A stretch of 64,000 bases of DNA from Begonia masoniana (taxonomy: Eukaryota; Streptophyta; Magnoliopsida; Cucurbitales; Begoniaceae): NCBI GenBank assembly GCA_022432975.1, contig CM039509.1, positions 48,067,186-48,131,185 on the forward strand, read 5' to 3'. A program made the position numbers and the translations under genes. Under the pieces are notes generated by a model. That model worked only from the letters and a program-made list of their open reading frames with translations. It did not search any database and was not told the DNA's origin. Positions 1-10,909 of this stretch are shown in pieces. The first letter of the stretch is position 1, and each line of letters starts with the position of its first letter.

Positions 1-59
1 ATTTTAGTATTTAATGCATGTGATTAAGTGTACAGGGCTGAAATGTGTTAAACAAAATA

Positions 60-332
60 ATCAGTCCACCGGTCACAAAACGACAAGAGCGGAGTCGTAT
101 ACAAGAATCAGTCCACCGGTCACTAAACGACAAGGCGGATGAGTAAATGGAATTACTCCACCGCTCACTAGACGACAAGGCGGATGAGTAAACTGAAGTA
201 CTCCACCGCTCACTAAACGACAAGGCGGATGAGCTAAAACGAAGAAGTCCTACGCTCGCTAAACGACAAAGGCGGATGACTTCAACAAAATCCTCTTCCG
301 GTCACTAAACGACAAAGGCGGAAGACGTCTAA
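60..332. repeat. Tandem array, about 45-47 bp unit, six copies
   Basis: Six imperfect units follow each other, each built on TCCACCGGTCACTAAACGACA plus a GGCGGATGA-type tail. The later copies diverge. The array lies inside the SIRE-like LTR and encodes nothing recognisable. Confidence 0.85.
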
Positions 333-337
333 GATTT

Positions 338-445
338 AATCATCCGACAGCGTTTTACAGCTTCATCATCTGATGCCGGTTCAAGCGTTTAAAGCTTCAT
401 CATCCGATGCCGGTTCAAGCGTTTAAAGCTTCATCATCCGATAGC
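338..445. repeat. Tandem array, about 35 bp unit, three copies
   Basis: The unit contains CTTCATCATCCGATGCCGG followed by TTCAAGCGTTTAAAG. Two copies are nearly identical and the outer one is diverged. The array lies directly after the 45-bp array in the same LTR. Confidence 0.8.
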
Positions 446-1156
446 TAGACTAACTCAGCTTTGTCTTCCGCCAGAATTCAAATTAGCCGCGAAGCTACAG
501 TGACGTCGTTTTCAGCCATAACTCCAGAACATTAATGGCGACGACGATTTGCAACTACAAACGGCAACGGCTACCTGAACTTGTACGAAAGCTGCTCCAA
601 CGGTAACTAAACTTCTATTATTGGATAAGGAGCATTGAAGCCAAGCCGATTTGAAGACAGAGTATTTAAGTCGAGCTTAGAGCACGAAGGAACAACTTTT
701 GCGAAATTCATTCTCGAACCCTAATCTGCGAAAGTATCATACTCTGTATTTTTCTCTACACCTCTCGATATTCACTTGAGATTTAATTCTTCTGAGAGTG
801 TAGTTTGTACTTGAACATTACAAACCCAAAATCTGTATAAGGCAGTGGATTGACGCCCGTGAAGTTCAATCCAGAATTGTAAAAGCAGTTGATCGGAGCC
901 CGGAATTCCGATCTGTATTTTCTCGCTGAGGAGAAGGTTAAGAATCTTCAAGGGGGAGCCTTGGAGCGTGGATGTAGGCAAGGTTTAGCCGAACCACGTT
1001 AAAATCTTGGTGTTAATTTCTCTCTCTCTCTCTCTATTTTTTACGTGTGCTTACTGTTAGCATTCAAGCAAAAATCACCAGAGAAATTATTTAGATTATC
1101 AAATTAAGATTAAAAAGTCTAATTCACCCTCCTCTTAGACAATCTCGATCCTACAG

Positions 1157-4100
1157 GAAGAACTTCTCCCGATCATTATCTCCTACTCCACTGCTGCTGA
1201 CATGTGGACCGCCTTGTCTTGCTGTTTTGCCTCATCATCGCTTGCTCGGATCACAGAGTTACGAGGCCAGCTCCATTCTCTCACCAAAGATGGCCTCTCT
1301 GTTTCCCAGTACACCCAAAAGCTTACCTCCATCTGCAACACTCTCGCAGCAATCGGCCACCTCGTACCCCTCAGCGATCAAGTAATTTACCTTCTCGGCG
1401 GTCTTGGCAGCGATTACAACTCTTTCGTCACCTCTATTACCAATCTCACCGACGAGCCCTCCATGGAAGAAATCTACAGTCTGTTACAGAGCTATGAGTT
1501 TCGCCTTGAGAAACAGAATCTTGCCACTTCTCTCCAGATGCCAAACTTTGTTCAGGCTCTCGCCGTCGCTCAGCAGCCATTCCGGCAGGCGAAGTTTCCT
1601 CTACCATTTGGCGCTCCAGTTTTGCGCCCTGGCTTTTCGTTCCCTCTGCATCAGCCTCCAGCCGGTTTTGGGTCTTCACAACTGCCTCCCCCTGTTTGGC
1701 GACCCACCCGGCCCACAAATAAACCCAACCGGCCCAAATGCCAAATCTGCCAAAAATTGGGCCACATCGCCTCAACCTACTTCAACCGTTTCAACCATTC
1801 CTACCCGACTGGCCCACTTCCTCAAAACCGCCCATCAACCTTCTCAACCCAACCCCCTTTAGCCTACCAAGCCAGCCCACATTCCTACCCACAACCCAAC
1901 CCAGCCCACTATCCCTACTTTTACCCACCCGACCCGTCACCTTATAAGCCGACCCAGCCGACCCACCCAAACACCCCCTCTTCCTCCTGCACTCAGTTTT
2001 CAGATTCCCCTATGTTTCCCGATCACCCTGCTCCTCCGCGAGCCCTCTCCGCTGGTCTCCTGCCCACACCGCCGCCGTCTGCTCCGTGGGTCCTCGACTC
2101 CGGAGCCACCCACCATTTCTCTTCATCATCGGCTACTTCTCACACTCCTCCGACTTACAGTGCCCCGAATTTTGCTGTCACTGCTGATGGTAAGTCTACT
2201 CCGATCTCTCACCTTGGTTCTGCTTTAATTCCAACTCCTTTCCGTTTCCTTCGCTTAAATTCTATCTGTTATACTCCTGGTTTTTCTCATAATCTCCTGA
2301 GTGTTAGGAAATTATGCAGTGATAATTTTGTTGTTGTTGAATTTGATTCCCACTGTTTCTGTGTTGAGGATCGGCATTCTCGCCAAATTCTTCTCCAGGG
2401 TTCCCTTGTTGATGGCCTGTATCAGCTACCCGTGCCCTCTGTAGCTCGTTCTCTCTCTGCTTCCCTGCCGAGCTCACAGCCTTTCTCCTCTCCCCCTGTT
2501 TCCCTGCCGAGGTCAAAGCACTCTTCCACCCAACTGTGGCATTCCAGATTGGGTCATCCTTCTGTTTCTATTTTGCAAAGTGTTATGAATACTTGTAATA
2601 TTCCTTTTGTGCACAATGAAATGCCAACCTTTTGTACTCCTTGTCAAATGAGTAAATCTCACAGATTACCATTCTCTATTTCTGAGTCTCATTCTAATTT
2701 TTCTTTTGAACTTGTACATACCGATGTGTGGGGTCCCTCTCCTTTTCCCTCTTTTACTGGCGATCGTTATTTTCTTTTATTTGTGGATGATTGTACTCGT
2801 TTTACCAGGCTGTTTCCGTTAAAATTAAAAAGTGATGTCCGTCTTACTTTTGTACATTTTCATCGCTATGTTCAAACGCAATTTGGGTATTCTATTAAAG
2901 TTGTTCAATCCGATTGGGGCGGAGAGTTCCAATCCCTCTCTCCACTTTTTAAATCTCTTGGCATTTGCCACCGTATTTCCTGTCCGTACACCCCTAATCA
3001 GAATGGACGTGTAGAGCGCAAAAACCGTCATATTGTCGAAACTGGACTCGCTCTCCTCTTCCATTTTTCTGTCCCTCAAAAATTCTGGCCTTATGCTTTT
3101 GCTACTGCTACGAGCCTCATAAATGTCCTTCCTACACCTGTTCTCAAAAATAAATCCCCCTTCGAATGCTTGCACAATTCTCTTCCCGATTACGCGTCTC
3201 TACGCGTTTTTGGTTGCTTGTGTTTTCCTTTTCTCCGTCCTTACAATCAAAATAAACTCTAGCCTCGCTCCCTTCCGTGTGTTTTCTTGCGTCTTAGCCC
3301 TAATCACAAAGGGTATCTTTGTCTCGAACCTCGCTCCCACAAACTCTATATCTCTCGTCACGTGACTTTTGACGAATCCATTTTTCCATTTTCTTCTCTA
3401 CCTCTATCTCCTCCCCTTCCTTCTTCATCCTCATTCCCCATAACCCTGTGTCACCCATCACTCCCACCAGTTTCTTCTCTTGTTTCTTCTTCAATTCCTG
3501 GCTCACGTTCTCCATCAACTTCTTCAAATCCACCTGTTCTACCTCCACCGTCATCACCATCCCTGCCCATTCCCCCACCTCCCTCTTCCCCTACCCTCAC
3601 CTCCATGTCTACCCCAGCCCCTCCTCTTCCCACAAATACTCATCCAATGCGCACTCGCGCCAAATATGGTATCTTTAAACCTAAAGCCTTCTCCGTAGAA
3701 ACCACCATTGAGCCCAAAACTTTTAACCAAGCCTCTAAACACCCTCACTGGTTGGCTGCTATGCATGAGGAAATGATGGCTCTATCTGCCAACTCTACTT
3801 GGACCTTGGTTCCTCCTCCTTCTGGCGTTAAGATTATTGGCTGTAAGTGGGTTTTTAAAACTAAACTCAACTCTGATGGCACAATCCACAGGTATAAAGC
3901 TCGTTTAGTGGCGAAGGGCTATGATCAGACGGAAGGCATTGACTATGAGGAGACCTTCAGCCCAGTTGTGAAACCCGCATCCATCCGTACTACTCTTGCC
4001 TTAGCCATCTCTTATGGTTGGATCATCAAACAGCTGGATGTCAGTAATGCCTTTTTACATGGAGATTTAACTGAGACCGTGTTTATGCAGCAACCTCCAG

Positions 4101-5237
4101 GTTTTGTGAGTTCTTCTCATCCATCTGCTGTATGTCATTTACGAAAGGCTCTTTATGGCTTAAAACAATCTCCTCGGGCCTGGTACACGAAGTTATACAC
4201 AGCTCTTCTCGCTTGGGGGTTTCATTGCTTCTAAGTCAGATCCCTCTCTCTTCATCCGTCGCCAGTCCTCCTCCGTTCTTCTTATGCTGGTCTATGTTGA
4301 CGACATCATTCTCACGGGTAACTCGGTTCCTTTACTCGATCAGCTTCTTTTGTACTTAAATTCTAAATTTAAGGTGCGTGACCTTGGATCATTATCATTT
4401 TTTCTCGGGATTTCCGTCACTCACACTCCTACAGGCATGAGTTTTTCACAGTCCAAATATATTCATGAAATATTGCACATAGCTAATATGGTCTCCTGCA
4501 AACCAGTTCCCACCCCGATGGTTTCAGGTCCTATTCTTTCTCAAAAGTCTGGTATCCCTCTCCGTAACGGCTCTCTTTATCGCAGTATAGTTGGCAGCCT
4601 GCAATACTGCTGTCTTAAACGGCCTGACATTGCCTTTGTTGTTAATAAGGTCTCTCAATTCATGCACTCCCCTTCAAATGTCCATTGGTAGGCAGTCAAA
4701 CAGATCTTACGGTATCTTCAAGGTACCTCCTCTTTGGGTATCTCCTTCTCAGCATCTCCTGCTTCCAATTTGGTATGTTATACAAATGCTGATTGGGCCT
4801 CCTGTCCCGATGACCGTAAGAGCACGAGTGGTTTCTGTATTTTCTTGGGCTCCAATCTCATCTCGTGGTCTTCCACCAAACAGAAAACTGTCTCACGGTC
4901 GAGCACTGAATCCGAATATCACAGTGTAGCTAATGGTGCCGCCGAACTTTTGTGGCTCCAATCTTTGCTCACCGAATTGGGTTTTCCCTCTACCGAGGTT
5001 CCTCTCATTTTATGTGATAACCTCAGTGCGACGTATCTAGATTCAAACCCAGTTCTCCACTCAAAATCAAAGCATATTGAGATTGATTTTCACTTTGTGC
5101 GTGACAAAGTTCTCCACAAGACCTTGTCAGTACAATTCACTCCTTCCGATCATCAATTAGCCGATGCCTTCACCAAGCCGCTTCCACCTTCCACCTTCTC
5201 CGCTTTTTTTTCCAAGATCTTCGGCCCCCGACCTTGA
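1157..5237 (+). pseudogene. Copia gag-pol polyprotein, degenerate
   Basis: The gag frame is open from the junction through 1202 to a TAG at 3260-3262. It holds a degraded zinc knuckle (C-x2-C-x4-H with the last Cys changed to Tyr, near 1738), protease motif DSGATHHF (near 2095), an integrase HHCC domain, and the integrase acidic residues in HTDVWG, QSDWGGEF and NGRVERKN. Reverse transcriptase runs 3287-4234 with [19 protein letters not shown] and [13 protein letters not shown]. The frame then shifts, and YVDDI lies in the 4284-4691 segment, which ends at a TAG (4689-4691). RNase H occupies 4734-5237 with ADWASCPDDRKSTSG and ends just before the polypurine tract. At least one stop, one frameshift and one further stop disable it. 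Confidence 0.9.
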
Positions 5238-5250
5238 TCTTGAGGGGGGA

Positions 5251-5593
5251 TGTTAGAGTATGACTAATTGTTAGAGTAACTATTTGTTAGAGTAGCTTAG
5301 TTTACTTTTTCCCGATACTCATCATTGTTTTACTGTATATATATATTGTACACCTTTTGCTCTTGAAAAATTGAATGAGAAGTTTCATTTTTTCCTTTTG
5401 CGGCCTTCGTCTTCTTCTTCCTTTCAAATCTTTTCTTCCACTGGTGAATCCTGTAAACTCAACTTAACTAATGGCTTACTGGGGAAACTTCTGCTTATAG
5501 GCTTCCACGGCAAGCTTCTCCACGTCACCTTCCATCTTCAGCCAACCATAATGGGCCATTGATCCAGCCCACATATCGGGCCGGATCCCAACA
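5251..5593 (+). repeat. Right LTR of the 1.2-5.6 kb Copia element
   Basis: It starts TGTTAGAGTATGAC right after the polypurine tract and ends GGATCCCAACA, giving TG...CA ends and 343 bp. A TATA-like run (TGTATATATATATTG, 5333-5348) could be the LTR promoter. No partner LTR exists in the window. Confidence 0.75.
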
Positions 5594-6072
5594 CTTTCGA
5601 ATGGCAGTGAATTGCCGGCACAGAGTAGAACCGCAGCTCGACCCCTACTCCTTCGGCAACGCAAGTCAAAGCATTCCCACCTACGCCACCGCGGCCGACC
5701 TGTCATCCGGCGATCTCCGCTGGTGTGCAGAGCAACTGAACAAGAACGCGAGGGCTCACCATAACGGTACTGTCAGGCGGTATGTAGAAGACTGGGAGAG
5801 CAATCCCAGGTTGTTGGGAAAAGCCGACGGTGCATCGATCGCAATGGGTAGCTCTCTGAGATTACCAGCGTACGATAATGATTTCGGGTGGGGCCGTCCA
5901 CTTGCTGTTCACTGTTCAGAGGGGTAGGGCGTACAAGTTCGACGGTAAAATCTCGGCATTTCCCGGCAGAGAAGGGAGCGGAAGTGTTGATCTGGAGGTT
6001 GTTTTGTCACCGGAAACACTGACAGGACTGGAATCTGATGCGGAGTTCATGCAGTACGTATCATCAAATTAA
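5594..6072 (+). pseudogene. BAHD acyltransferase, C-terminal fragment, frameshifted
   Basis: BAHD enzymes transfer acyl groups from acyl-CoA to alcohols or amines. This piece begins at the Copia LTR edge with FRMAVNCRHR and continues FGNASQSIPTYATA, LRWCAEQLNKN and the structural BAHD motif DFGWG (near 5880-5895). It ends with KFDGKISAFPGREG and a short acidic tail, closest to the uncharacterised At3g50280-type BAHD group by memory. A 7-bp duplication around 5909-5922 shifts the frame: the first frame stops at 5927, while the conserved tail continues in another frame to 6072. The N-terminal half with HxxxD is absent and could lie left of the window, on the far side of the nested elements. Confidence 0.85.
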
Positions 6073-6811
6073 GCAAAACCCATAATACAGCCAGCATCTT
6101 TGCGCTGTTTTAACATTAGTAATAATGCTGTGTTTGAAACTTGGAAATTAGAAGATTTCATAAAATAATAATCATTAATGCAAATCTTAACAATTGGTAT
6201 TGCCTAGTCATTGACCTTGGCTGGAATCATCTGCGTGGCAAGGGTGAGTAGAGGGAAGAATTCTCAAATAAATTAGAACAGTAAGAAACAAGCATGCTTA
6301 TTCGTACAGAACCTTTGAGTATACAATATTGTACTGGAGACAGTTACAAGATCACATTACCTTTTTTCCTTGTATGGGTGAGTGGTGGGCGATGGAGGAT
6401 CCAAAACCTCTGCAGATTAAACTATTTGAGTTGAGCGGGGCTTTGGTTGGAAAGTGATGATGATGATCACTATCTAAAAGCATTACTTTCTGGGTGTAGC
6501 TGTTCTTTTCTTTTCTCAAAATATTATTGCTTAAAAAGGCTAGTGGACTAGAACCATGTCAGTTTGCACATTTCATTTTCTTATTTGCTTTATTTGATCC
6601 TACTTTATAAAAAGCACACAAAATCATTACCAAATGCATTGAAATGACCTTATATTTCAGAACTAGAGTATAGAATTGAAAATTGAAATCAACGCCCTTG
6701 TACTGTAAAAGGGTCAAGAATAGAAGCAATTATGAACAGAACGTGGCAAAAAAAGAAAAACAAAAATTCTTCTCTCTCGAGGATGAATTTTATGTCTGCA
6801 AAGAAATAGGA
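6073..6811. other. Intergenic, no gene seen
   Basis: This is AT-rich sequence between the BAHD remnant and the 3' side of the COI1-like gene. I see no coding signature or repeat. Part of it must hold the 3' UTR of the minus-strand gene. Confidence 0.5.
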
Positions 6812-6908
6812 TCAAAGGGCTTGACAGTCTGCCGGAAAATCCGTTCGCTGTCCGGCAAGAGAGTAATAAGCGAGAATATGGGCTTTTGTTTCAACAATTG
6901 CACCATCT

Positions 6909-9900
6909 TCAATTTCCAAGCCGACCAGACAGACCAGACAGACCAAATAGGCTGACAGGGATCAACTCGATATTCCAATACGGGAGAGCCATTGCCAAAA
7001 GATCACGACCTGTGCTAGAACCTCTATATCCTGGAACCCAGAAAAATCTCAAAGAATGTAGCCGCGTCACAGCAACAACAAGTGCATGCTCACTGAAGAA
7101 ACAATTCATTTCAAGTTTTTGCAAGTTAGGACAACCTCTTGAAAACTCCAAAAGTCCTGCATCAGACTCCCCAACCCAACCCAAGTGCATCCGCCTTACA
7201 TTTTGACTGTATTGTCCAACGTAACGAAGACCGACATCGGTCAAACCCCCGGGTCGTAGATATAAAGCAAATCTTCTAAGCTTCTCACAACCCTTCAACA
7301 AAGCTCGAACTCCTCGATCAAGGGGCGGATCTGATATAACCGCTTTTTCACCTTCCAGGCCAAGACGAAAATCATAAAGATTCTTGGAGAGTGCGCCCAT
7401 GTACTCCAGAACATTATTTGCGATATCTGAAACATAGACGTCCAAGTATTCCAGTTCAAGGCAGCCCTGAGCTAAAGCAATTAGTCCCCTTTGAGAGACA
7501 ATCTCAACACCAAATCGCTCAAGTCTAAGCCTTTTCAGTCTCTTACATGTCTGGCCAACAACTTCTAATCCTCTATCTCCGATATCATTTGTTGTCTGTC
7601 CAAAAAAAATATATATTAGGCTTTAAATGATGGTGGCTATGTGTTTTCTGCTGTAAGTGAAGCACTTCAAAATTGTAAGAAGCTAGTAGCAAAGTATCTT
7701 TGGCAATCAAATAAATTGAAATTGACAGAACGACAATGACTGAACCAAATCAGCATGAACAGACAAGATAGATAAAAGACAATAATAAATCGATGAATAT
7801 ATAGCTAAAGGATTTCAAGGAACAATAATAGTATATAATCAACAAAAACTACACATGAAATAGGAAGACAATTGTACATCAAGAACCTAGCTCTATAAAG
7901 AGAGTGATAAAAAAAATAGAAGAGGAATTAAACGGAGGGACGGAAAGAAATATGTGATTTGTATGGAAGAGGTTAAATTAAATGGGGAAGAAAGAAAGAT
8001 ATGATTTGCATATATACCTCAAGACATTCTAAGTTAGGGCATCGTTGTAGCAAGTCGCAGTGATCATCTTGCTTCAGAAAGGCATCAAGAAGATTCAATT
8101 TTTTTAGCCGGGAAGCAAATGGGAATGCTATATGCATCTGTTCCCTCGCAATGTAATGAAGGCCCAATTTGCGGAGGTTTTGCGGCAATGATAAGGAAGA
8201 GTAATCTTCAGGCTCACAATAAAAGGCACCACCAGCAAATTCCTCCAAATTGGTTGCTGTGCGTAAAAATCCCACCAGATTCAAAATTTCAAATTCACCG
8301 AAGTCAACAGAGCACAAAGAGAGGCAATTTCTCGCTATGAGTTCAAGGTCTTCAACTCTAATTTTTACAAGATATGTCATGTAAAAGTTTAGTGTTTCAA
8401 GTACTGTATTCTTTGTGGCAAGTTCATGCAGCCAGTTGCCATCTTTTTCATCAATGACGCTCTCCTTCAGAAATAAATGTTTCAAATTCCTGAATATAAA
8501 AGTGACACCAAACAAATAAGACATATTTCAAGTAATATAAGGAAAGAGGTGAAAATTCACAATAAACTTTAAAAATGATGTCCCTTTTCCTCATCCATTC
8601 TCATAACATGAATAGTCTGATTGTTTAAACATATATGCCACAAAGTGCTATACAAATGAATTTTTCCACATGAAGACCCTAAAAGCGCAATCTATGATCG
8701 AGAAACAAGCCAGCTTGCATTACAAGGTTTAAATCCTTGGATAAAAGCATAGCAAAAAGTTTAGCACGGATAAGATTTTCAATCCATAAAAAAACAAACA
8801 AGCTATCGATTCAAATGAAGACCTAAGGCTTCTTCCATGAACTAATGTCATTCTTAGAGGAGAATCAATCATGTTCGAAGAAAGCATTTGATTTGTTATC
8901 ACATATGTTAAAGGGTAAAGTGCAATTTGGCCCCTACAGCTAGGTGAAATTGGCAATTTACACCGTAAACTTGAATAACAGGCAAGAACAACCTTAATGT
9001 ATTGATAATGGGCAATATGGCCCCTACCGTCATATTTTCCATCAAAAAGTAACATTTTTTCACTTGTTTATTTTTTTTTCCCAAAATGCCCCTCACTAGA
9101 CTGAACCGAACCAGACCAGTTCGGCTAATTTCACCCTGTTTTTTTTTTAAATCCTATTTCTCGAAAAAGAGAAGATAGAGGAATAGAATTAAAAATAAAA
9201 TAAAATAACCAGAGTGCAATTAGCCGAACCGGTTCGGTCTAGTGAGGGGCATTTCAGAAAAAAAAAATGAACAAGTGAAAAAACGTTACTTTTTGACGGA
9301 AATTATGACGGTAGGGGCCATATTGCCCATTATCAATACATTAAGGTTGTTCTTGCCTATTATCTAAGTTTACGGTGTAAATTGTCCATTTTACCTAGTG
9401 GTATGGGCCAAATTGCACTTTACCCTATGTTAAACTATCTAAGACACCAATCCACTACAACAATCAAAATATCAAAAAGTATTGAGCCTATCAACATTCA
9501 AATTGAAAATGAAGTAAATAAAAATGACAGCGCTTTAATGATAAAAATATAGTAAATAGAGATTAGACCACTATTTATTGAAGTAAGATCATTTGAATTT
9601 CTTGAATTTGATACCTGCAATACTGACCGACTTCTAAAAGGCCATCAGTGGAGAATCCTGAGCACCTGTCGATCTTAAGGGTCAGTAGCGCTCTCCCCCG
9701 AGTTCGAAGAAGGAGTTCCAGATCCGAATCCGTAACAATCATGCTGCGGAAATGGATTGATTTTAAGCATTGGAAAGACTCCGCAATCTCTTTTACCCAA
9801 GGGGCCACATATCCTCCCCAATCTTCTGAAATTAAATGGTACATAACACAAGCCACCCTCGGCCTACCTTTCAATTTCAGGGATTCGAGATGTTGAAATC

Positions 9901-10102
9901 GTGATCGGAGCCTTTCAGGGGTGGTGGTGTAACAGAGATCGATGGTGACGTGCTTGCGAGTAAGTGCGTCAATCTCGTACCATAGCCAACAAACAAGCGA
10001 AATGGCGGCACGGTCTTTGGGGTCATCAATATAGGACATCACGCTGTTTAGAACGACATCAGGTATACCACGAATCATTCTACCAACGCTTTGTTGCTCC
10101 AT
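6909..10102 (-). CDS. COI1-like: COI1-like F-box/LRR protein, C-terminus frameshifted
   Basis: COI1 is the F-box subunit of SCF-COI1, the nuclear jasmonoyl-isoleucine co-receptor that targets JAZ repressors. Three exons join in phase: 10102-9615, 8489-8018 and 7595-6909, giving 548 residues. Residues about 11-52 are the F-box; LRRs follow, with LKLKGRPR, VYVSDIANN, LRRFALYLRPGGLTD, ESDAGLLEFSRGCPNLQKLE and PYWNIELIP matching the family. By remembered alignment, counterparts of Arabidopsis R85, R348, Y386, R409, Y444, R496 and W519 are kept, but the loop after R85 is one residue longer and F89 is not clearly matched. After NIELIP the frame runs through a 9-bp repeat and stops at 6909. The normal tail (HILAYYSLAGQRTDFP) lies in another frame down to a stop at 6812. 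It could be a COI1 paralogue, a recent pseudogene, or a sequence error. Confidence 0.88.
6919..6955. repeat. 9-bp repeat at the COI1-like frameshift
   Basis: On the minus strand the unit GGTCTGTCT occurs twice in tandem, followed by a partial third copy. The frame of the conserved C-terminal tail is lost across it. Slippage in this repeat is the likely cause of the shift. Confidence 0.75.
8913..9425. mobile_element. Mutator-type MITE with long terminal inverted repeats
   Basis: The two arms, each about 200 bp, are near-perfect inverted copies. They start GGGTAAAGTGCAATTTGG on the left and end CCAAATTGCACTTTACCC on the right. The flanks carry a perfect 9-bp duplication TATGTTAAA (8904-8912 and 9426-9434), which is the Mutator signature. 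No transposase is encoded. It sits in intron 1 of the COI1-like gene and would form a long hairpin in the pre-mRNA. A one-armed relative lies at 24116. Confidence 0.93.
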
Positions 10103-10828
10103 TACTCAAAGTAGAAGATGAAATTTCCCAAAGCCACAAAAAATCTTCACTCCCGATAACTCAGCTTGAGCTAAAATACATATTCAAAATATTATTTAAG
10201 AATTCTAAAAGACAAATAGAATAAGTACACTTCATCGAATTCTACCAAGAACATTCAATGAAGCACGTGAAAGTACTCGAAAATTGATTATCCTTTGTGA
10301 ATTGGAAAAACATCTTCTGCAAATGAATGATATATATTATCTAGCTTATACTAAATTCAAAATTAGAAAAGTGGGCAAGTATAATTTTTAGTAATCAAAC
10401 AGGTTAGTACCATGAGGTTGTAAGACATGGTACTTGAATGAGTGAATTTCAATTTCCAAACGATTTTTCAAGTGCATTTGGATCTTAGAAATACTACAAT
10501 TTGAGAATTAACAAGGTAAGAAGGAATCCTCTCTCAGAAATCCAAGCCTTGTCTGCAAGGTTGGGAACAAAAATCTCACTTATCAGTCCAAACACCTTGT
10601 CGCCCCTTTATCCTCTTTCTAAAACAATAATTTTCCTGACTCTACATTATCCGGATACGAAACGAGAACAATTTCACAGTAAACAATCCAGAATGTAAAT
10701 CACATGAAACCTCTGGTCGGTTGTTTTGAAATTCTATGTATAATCTCTCAAAATAGAAATACAGGATTAGCAGAAGCAATTGCGAGAAAGTTATTTCATA
10801 GCTCAAAGGCTTTGAAAAATGTCCAAAC

Positions 10829-10906
10829 CTTTGAAACGACGTCCTCGTGTAGAGCAAGAATAGTGCCGCAGTGCTTGCAGGTGTAGATATTCCCCTCTAT
10901 CTTCGC
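10829..10906 (-). pseudogene. Yippee-like exon fragment
   Basis: On the minus strand an open stretch reads IEGNIYTCKHCGTILALHED and ends VVSK at a good donor (AAG/GTTTGG, 10829/10828). It resembles the first half of plant Yippee-like zinc-binding proteins, with the first CxxC pair (CKHC). The usual start (MGR-type) was not found upstream, and the next expected exon (SFHC...GKAYLF) was not found between here and the COI1-like start. It is probably a fragment. Confidence 0.55.
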
Positions 10907-10909
10907 ACC

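Larger units (their letters stand above)
1..1155 (+). mobile_element. SIRE/Maximus-like Copia LTR, right-hand part
   Basis: The right end reads ATTCACCCTCCTCTTAGAC followed by CTCGATCCTACA, the usual 3' end of SIRE-type Copia LTRs, and closes with CA at 1155. Just upstream is the family's typical block (GTGAAGTTCAATCC near 860, GGAGCGTGGATGTAGGC near 962, a CT run at 1019-1034). No primer-binding site follows. At 1156 the sequence passes straight into the gag frame of another Copia element, so this is probably a solo LTR inserted in that element. The left TG end was not found and may lie before position 1. A relative in reverse orientation sits at 24690-25859. Confidence 0.72.
1156..5593 (+). 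mobile_element. Decayed Ty1/Copia retrotransposon (Ale/Retrofit-like), 5' truncated
   Basis: The order gag, protease, integrase, reverse transcriptase, RNase H is Copia type. A polypurine tract TTGAGGGGGGA at 5239-5250 precedes the right LTR (5251-5593). The 5' LTR, primer site and gag start are missing, because the sequence begins inside gag at the SIRE LTR junction. Directly after the LTR end (CCCAACA, 5593) comes BAHD acyltransferase coding sequence, so the element appears to sit inside that gene. Frameshifts and stops show it cannot move by itself. A relative occupies 54.8-64 kb on the other strand. Confidence 0.88.

Noticed and set aside
1404..1862. 152-codon frame overlapping Copia gag
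   Set aside because: It is a frame shadow of the gag region; only the main frame has gag, knuckle and protease motifs.
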